From assembly GCA_030683155.1 (NCBI GenBank), contig JAUXMV010000041.1, positions 1 through 37,823 on the forward strand: DNA of 37,823 bases. Direction: 5' to 3'. Positions within the stretch are counted from its first letter, which is position 1. Every line of letters begins with the position of its first letter. Below the pieces are notes generated by a model, which saw only the letters and a list, made by a program, of their open reading frames with translations, was not told where the DNA came from and did no database searches. Below, piece after piece: positions 33,743 to 37,823 of this stretch. The position numbers and the translations under genes were made by a program. This stretch comes from Bacteroidales bacterium. GTDB lineage: Bacteria > Bacteroidota > Bacteroidia > Bacteroidales > F082.

Positions 33743-34891
33743 TCAATGATTTATAACTTTAACAATCTGGTTGTTTTTACCACTGCTTACATGGATCAAA
33801 TACAAGCCTTTATGAGAAAGAGTGACTTCCTTTTGGATTGTATTGCTGATAAAATCTCCGACAACCTGCCCTGTTGCATTGTAAATGGTGATGCGTTTCT
33901 CATGTACATCATCAAACTTCAGATTGACGATTCCATTGGAAGGATTTGGCCATGCAGTAATTACAGCATTCTTTGGAAGATTGATTTCGCCAACATTAAT
34001 GAGCCCATCCAATGTATATTTTCTGAAAAAACGCCAAATCTCCTTGCTGGCACTGAAATCCATATTCGTTACATTGAGATTGATCGCCGCACCAGGCCAC
34101 GAATGACCACCACCAATAATTTTGAAATGTTCCACAACTGTTCCATTCTGGCCTCCTTCATACAGATAATGTTCAGCTGTTGAACCATCATTTACATCTA
34201 TATCAGGCAATTGCGTAATGACAGGTGTTGAAGAACAACTGTTATTACTTACCCAGAAATCGAGCAAGCTTTGCACTGGCGCAAAAAACACATCTCCGGC
34301 ATAAGGCACTGTTCCGTCAGCTGTGCCATGAATCTGCATCACAGGCACGGCTCTTCCAGGGTTGCAAGCGGCAAGATTTGTACGAACCATTGTTCCGGTA
34401 ACAGAAGCTATTGCTGCAATACGATGGCTTAATGCACACGCAAGTTGAAAACTCATGAATCCACCATTGCTCATTCCGGTACTGTAAACCCTGTTGAGGT
34501 CTACATTGTAATTACCGGCCAGGGTATCAATCAAAGCAGAGAGAAAACCAACATCATCCACATTGGAAGTTCCAAAAGTGTTCCAGTGACGGATATTATT
34601 TACATCAAGTGTACCATTTGGATGAACCAACAAAAACCCTGCAGTATCAGCCACCCTGCTAATAAGTGTATAAAATTCCTGCTCAATATTGTTCGAGCCA
34701 TAGCCATGAAGATTCATTACCAAAGCTGCAGGGTTTGCCTGATTGTAGGATGCCGGAATGTAAAGTCTGTAGTTTCGCTGAATACCTCCATGCATCATTG
34801 AAGCAGAGACCGTTGTTTGTGCAATCAATCCTGAGGCAAATAAAGAAAAGACTGTTAACAAAAAAGATTGAAAGAATATAAATTTTTTCAT
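33743..34891 (-). CDS. PHB-depolymerase/LpqC-like esterase with T9SS sorting domain
   Basis: A 382-residue secreted alpha/beta hydrolase of the LpqC/carbohydrate-esterase-1-like group. After a signal peptide (cut near LIAQ, residue 25), the catalytic domain spans about 28-300: VMNLHGYGS (oxyanion region), nucleophile Ser in STGMSNGGF, Asp in IHGTADGTVPY and His in GGGHSWPG. Residues about 305-382 are a type IX secretion type A domain (ITAWPNPSNGIVNL ... KGLYLIHVSSG). Relatives act on polyhydroxybutyrate, feruloyl or acetyl esters; the true substrate is unknown. The T9SS tail predicts cell-surface or extracellular action. It is transcribed from its own promoter (34938-34969). Confidence 0.9.
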   Translation of the reverse strand: MKKFIFFQSFLLTVFSLFASGLIAQTTVSASMMHGGIQRNYRLYIPASYNQANPAALVMNLHGYGSNNIEQEFYTLISRVADTAGFLLVHPNGTLDVNNIRHWNTFGTSNVDDVGFLSALIDTLAGNYNVDLNRVYSTGMSNGGFMSFQLACALSHRIAAIASVTGTMVRTNLAACNPGRAVPVMQIHGTADGTVPYAGDVFFAPVQSLLDFWVSNNSCSSTPVITQLPDIDVNDGSTAEHYLYEGGQNGTVVEHFKIIGGGHSWPGAAINLNVTNMDFSASKEIWRFFRKYTLDGLINVGEINLPKNAVITAWPNPSNGIVNLKFDDVHEKRITIYNATGQVVGDFISNTIQKEVTLSHKGLYLIHVSSGKNNQIVKVINH

Positions 34892-34937
34892 AATATAAGC
34901 GGGTTTTTTGTAGTCATTTTAATCCTTAAACTTATTG

Positions 34938-34969
34938 CGAAGGTAAATAAACAAGGTGTGCAATTCAAA
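34938..34969 (-). promoter_or_regulatory. Promoter of the T9SS esterase gene
   Basis: The minus strand shows TTTG (34969-34966), a 20-nt spacer and TACCTTCG (34945-34938), one mismatch from TAnnTTTG. Transcription would start near 34931, about 40 nt before the ATG at 34891. Confidence 0.52.
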
Positions 34970-34976
34970 ATTTACT

Positions 34977-35432
34977 TCATACCGTTTCAAAAAACTGGTT
35001 CATAACTTTGCTTCTGTATTCAAAAATCTGCTGCACCTTATTCTTTACGAAAAGCTTATGGGCTATACGTCCCAGAAAACCAAAAGGCAAAACATAAGTG
35101 ACAATATCAGTCATTTCTACACCTTGTTCCACTTCCCGAAAATGATGCTCATGATGCCACATGCTGTAGGGGCCAAACCTTTGTTCATCAACAAAAAATT
35201 TCAAAGGCTCCACATGTGTAATTTCAGTAACCCAGGTGAGGGGAATTCCGGCAAACGGCTTCACTTTATAGGAAATAATCTGTCCCGGATACATTTTGCC
35301 ATCGCCTCCGGTGATTATATTAAACCCCATTGCCGGAGGGGTAATTTTTTTAAGATTTGCCGGAGAACTAAAAAAGTCCCAAACTTCTTCGATGGAAGCC
35401 TTTAAGATAACTTTTGATTTAAGGATATGCAT
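34977..35432 (-). CDS. SRPBCC family protein (ligand-binding START fold)
   Basis: A 151-residue single-domain protein. The segments VILKASIEEVWDFFSSPANL, then FAGIPLTWVTEITHVEP, FGPYSMWHHEHHF and VTYVLPFGFLGRIAHKLFV, follow the SRPBCC subgroup often found alone or next to TIGR01777-type sugar epimerases. It has no signal peptide. Function is unknown beyond likely binding of a hydrophobic ligand. It is divergent from the MFS transporter across a 278-nt spacer with two strong dyads. Confidence 0.88.
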   Translation of the reverse strand: MHILKSKVILKASIEEVWDFFSSPANLKKITPPAMGFNIITGGDGKMYPGQIISYKVKPFAGIPLTWVTEITHVEPLKFFVDEQRFGPYSMWHHEHHFREVEQGVEMTDIVTYVLPFGFLGRIAHKLFVKNKVQQIFEYRSKVMNQFFETV

Positions 35433-35450
35433 ATTAAATAGTTTTAACTC

Positions 35451-35518
35451 TTAACAAACGATACAATCAAATGTTTACAGCAGAAACAAAAACAGAACCC
35501 AACGCAACCGTTTGTTAA
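35451..35518. repeat. 10-bp inverted repeat between START and MFS genes
   Basis: TTAACAAACG at 35451-35460 and CGTTTGTTAA at 35509-35518 are perfect inverted copies 48 nt apart. The half-sites contain the CAAACG core seen in the LacI-type candidate at 6639-6650. The position, between divergent genes, suggests regulator half-sites or a DNA loop. Confidence 0.5.
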
Positions 35519-35534
35519 TTAGATTATTTTGGAC

Positions 35535-35550
35535 TATATTCATGAATATA
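35535..35550. repeat. Perfect 16-bp palindrome between START and MFS genes
   Basis: TATATTCATGAATATA is identical to its reverse complement. It lies 161 nt before the MFS start and 103 nt before the START gene. It is a good size for a dimeric regulator. The rest of this 278-nt spacer is A/T-rich, and I found no clear promoter for the MFS gene. Confidence 0.55.
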
Positions 35551-35710
35551 TTTTTCTGAAACACTAAGTTACATCAAATGTGATTGTTACGATTAAAAAA
35601 ACAAGCTTTTAAGGAAGGATAGAAATTTTGGCGCTGAAAATATTTTTCCATTGTTGGAAGATATTATTAATTTTATTCGCTCAATCTTTATCAATAAAAT
35701 ACACTGAATT

Positions 35711-37453
35711 ATGATCAAGCAACCCCGACTATCATTCTGGCAAATCTGGAACATGAGTTTTGGATTTTTAGGCATTCAATTCGGTTATGCGCTTCAAAAT
35801 GCCAATGTAAGCCGCATATTTCAAACACTTGGAGGAGATACGGATAAACTGGCTCTTTACTGGCTGGCAGCGCCTGTAACCGGCTTGCTGATTCAACCCA
35901 TCGTTGGTTATTTCAGTGACCGAACCTGGAACCGCTTTGGCCGCCGCAGACCCTATTTCCTTGTGGGTGCCATCATGGCAAGTCTTGGACTGCTGATCAT
36001 GCCAAATTCACCATTTTTGTGGGTTGCGGTCGGGATGCTCTGGATCATGGACGCCTCCATCAACATCTCGATGGAACCTTTCAGGGCTTATGTCGGTGAT
36101 ATGCTTCCAAGTGAGCAACGCACCAAAGGTTTTGTCATGCAAAGTTTCTTCATCGGCATCAGTTCAGTCGTTGCTTCAGCCCTGCCCTATATCATGGCAA
36201 ACTGGATCGGCATTGCAAATACTGCGCCTGAAGGCATGATTCCGCCATCTGTGAAAATATCCTTTTATCTGGGTGCTTTTGCATTTATCACAACAGTTTT
36301 ATGGACTGTATTTCGTTCACATGAATATCCTCCTGAAGAATACAACCAATACCATCCTGCTGAGACGGAAGCCGAAAAAGACACCTTTTGGCTGTTTCAG
36401 ATTTTTAAAGATTTTGGCACAATGCCAAAGACAATGATTCAGCTGGCTTTTGTGCAATTCTTTTCGTGGTTTGCCCTTTTTGCGATGTGGGTTTATTCTG
36501 TTCCCGCTGTTACAACGCACCTTTATGACATGAAAATGCATCGTGATCAAATTGTGCAACTGAGTGCAATGGCAAATGAAAGAAAAGCGGAGTTTCTTGG
36601 CAATACAGTTGAAATGGAGCGACTTACAATGGTCATGCGCGATTTGGATGTGTTAATGACGAAAACCGAAAAAGAACCTTTAGCCAATATAAATATCAAT
36701 CTGGCCAATTACTTCGTAAACGGACGTATTCTGACAAATGAAGAAATGGCTGCAGAACTTACAAGAGCTGCATCTGAAACTTCCTTACCCGCAATGAATG
36801 AAGTAGTGGAAAAAGATTTTGCCGAACTCAGAAAACAGATAGCCAATGGAACTGTGCCTACAGTAACTGCTGAAACCATCAGGTATTTCACGCAAAACAT
36901 GGATCAGTTCAATTTTGATAATGAGTTTAAAACAAGGCTTACTTTGCTCAATTCCCTTACCCATGCACAAGCTGAATACAACAACGGTGCGGACTGGGTT
37001 GGAGTAAGTTTTGGAGGATACAATCTTTTTGCTGCTGCTATCGCCTTCTTTCTGCCAGTGCTGGCACGTATGACAAGCCGTAAAACTACTCATATGGTTT
37101 CTTTGATTCTGGGAGGCATCGGGCTTTTGTCAATATATTTTCTTCCAAACTCAAATTGGCTCATCCTATCGATGGTTGGTGTGGGCATTGCATGGGCCAG
37201 CATTTTGAGTATGCCATATGCAATTCTTACAGGCAGCATACCCGGAGGAAAACTGGGAATTTACATGGGGATTTTTAACTTTTTCATTGTAATTCCACAA
37301 ATACTTGCAGCCACAATTCTTGGTTTCATGCTTAAAACTTTCTTTATGAACGAAAGCATTTTTGCATTGGTCATTGGCGGAGTTGCTTTTCTCATCAGTG
37401 CCGCACTCGTGACAATAGTGGATGATGTGGATGATGTGCATGCCAAAGCATGA
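35711..37453 (+). CDS. Sugar-type MFS transporter with a 149-residue insertion
   Basis: A 580-residue inner-membrane transporter of the GPH/SLC45-like branch of the major facilitator superfamily, similar to maltose-type carriers of Bacteroidota. Signature GYFSDRTWNRFGRRRPYFL is in the loop after the second helix; the start GFLGIQFGYALQNANVSRIF and the GADWVGVSFGGYN segment are typical. About 12 helices are visible. Residues about 274-422 are soluble, rich in charged residues and helical, between the seventh and eighth helices; usual homologues have only a short loop there. Proton symport of maltose or a related glucoside is a reasonable inference given the glycosidase operon in this window. 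It ends at a strong terminator (37491-37525). Confidence 0.92.
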   Translation: MIKQPRLSFWQIWNMSFGFLGIQFGYALQNANVSRIFQTLGGDTDKLALYWLAAPVTGLLIQPIVGYFSDRTWNRFGRRRPYFLVGAIMASLGLLIMPNSPFLWVAVGMLWIMDASINISMEPFRAYVGDMLPSEQRTKGFVMQSFFIGISSVVASALPYIMANWIGIANTAPEGMIPPSVKISFYLGAFAFITTVLWTVFRSHEYPPEEYNQYHPAETEAEKDTFWLFQIFKDFGTMPKTMIQLAFVQFFSWFALFAMWVYSVPAVTTHLYDMKMHRDQIVQLSAMANERKAEFLGNTVEMERLTMVMRDLDVLMTKTEKEPLANININLANYFVNGRILTNEEMAAELTRAASETSLPAMNEVVEKDFAELRKQIANGTVPTVTAETIRYFTQNMDQFNFDNEFKTRLTLLNSLTHAQAEYNNGADWVGVSFGGYNLFAAAIAFFLPVLARMTSRKTTHMVSLILGGIGLLSIYFLPNSNWLILSMVGVGIAWASILSMPYAILTGSIPGGKLGIYMGIFNFFIVIPQILAATILGFMLKTFFMNESIFALVIGGVAFLISAALVTIVDDVDDVHAKA

Positions 37454-37490
37454 TGCATTTTGAGCCGATTACCATTTGTTTAAAAATATA

Positions 37491-37525
37491 AAAACAATTT
37501 CTAGCTTTTAGAAATTGTTTTTTTT
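37491..37525 (+). terminator. Rho-independent terminator of the MFS gene
   Basis: AAAACAATTTCT (37491-37502), a 7-nt loop and AGAAATTGTTTT (37510-37521) form a 12-bp stem followed by further T residues. It is 37 nt after the MFS stop codon. Confidence 0.85.
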
Positions 37526-37823
37526 ATTTATTGCTTTTAGTTCGCTCTCCCGATTTGATCACTTAAAATAACCGCAATTAACCCAATAAGAATTATTTCC
37601 ATGTTGCGCAAGCAACAGAGTTGTATAGCTTCGCACTTGATTGAACCAAAAACGCCCAGAAGTTTCCTTTGAATACTAAACCAATTCATAAAGAAGATTT
37701 AAAAAACAAATAACCTTCAATACTTCAAAGAGACTCTGTTCAAAATTCTGTTGAAGGCCCTTGGCAGGTGCATGAAAACTTTCTGGATCTGGGTTGGGAT
37801 GCCGTTCTATCAGCTGCTTGGCT
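37526..37823. other. Right-end spacer with an unresolved coding fragment
   Basis: From 37526 to about 37675 I see only A/T-rich non-coding sequence. From 37676 to the end the minus strand is open for 48 codons and ends with TAG (37678-37676); the residues near its C-terminus read FEVLKVICFLNLLYELV. Two plus-strand frames are also open to the window edge, one containing GPWQVHENFLDLGWDAVL and another MKTFWIWVGMPFYQLLG. None has a clear start or a family I recognise, so at most one is real. The minus-strand frame looks like a possible gene 3' end. Confidence 0.25.

Noticed and set aside
1-37823. CRISPR array, prophage, complete insertion sequence, tRNA or rRNA
   Set aside because: No regular repeat-spacer series, no phage structural or integrase genes, no complete transposase and no cloverleaf-like sequence were seen in the intergenic spaces.

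Overview
The window looks like chromosomal DNA of a Bacteroidota bacterium, probably near Bacteroidales/Marinilabiliales (inference). The evidence is two proteins with type IX secretion C-terminal sorting domains, a TonB-dependent receptor with an N-terminal carboxypeptidase-regulatory-like domain, a SusA-like neopullulanase, DUF6089 and tandem OmpH genes beside BamA, A/T-rich spacers, a general lack of Shine-Dalgarno sequences, and several promoters of the phylum's type (TTTG, about 19 nt, TAnnTTTG). Nearly everything is on the minus strand. I see no rRNA, tRNA, CRISPR array, prophage or complete insertion sequence.

Layout. (1) 1-125: 5' end of an unknown minus-strand gene. (2) 290-6456: a three-gene alpha-glucan operon (SusA-like GH13, GH31 alpha-glucosidase, GH13 lipoprotein) with a candidate LacI-type operator upstream. 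(3) 6753-7908: divergent DUF302 and exported YCII-like genes. (4) 7955-15161: a complete hisGDCBHAF(IE) operon, preceded by a 25-codon leader peptide with five His codons in a row of six and an intrinsic terminator, i.e. a textbook transcription attenuator. (5) 15182-24802: envelope and housekeeping genes: two OmpH/Skp chaperones, bamA, uppS, a DUF6089 porin-like protein, nadK, a short D15-type outer-membrane protein, a CBS-ACT protein and rsgA. (6) 24928-28795: an orphan small protein, a T9SS cargo protein, two START-domain genes and a CPBP protease. (7) 28856-33605: an ethanolamine ammonia-lyase with EutB and EutC in one chain, carrying a twin-arginine lipoprotein signal, and a TonB-dependent receptor. 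(8) 33743-37453: a T9SS-exported PHB-depolymerase-like esterase, another START protein, and a divergent sugar-type MFS transporter with a large soluble insertion.

How the parts fit. The GH13/GH31 enzymes would degrade maltodextrins in the periplasm or at the envelope, and the MFS transporter resembles maltose-type carriers that could import the products, although it lies 29 kb away and no SusC/SusD pair is present. The his genes form one translationally coupled unit (4-nt ATGA overlaps at most junctions). The bamA-ompH-ompH set belongs to outer-membrane protein assembly.

The most unusual element is the EutB-EutC fusion. Active-site residues known from E. coli EutB are present, yet the protein appears to be exported by Tat as a lipoprotein, and no eut operon, reactivase or microcompartment gene is nearby. 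Tat moves folded, cofactor-loaded proteins, so a periplasmic adenosylcobalamin enzyme is mechanistically conceivable but would be surprising.
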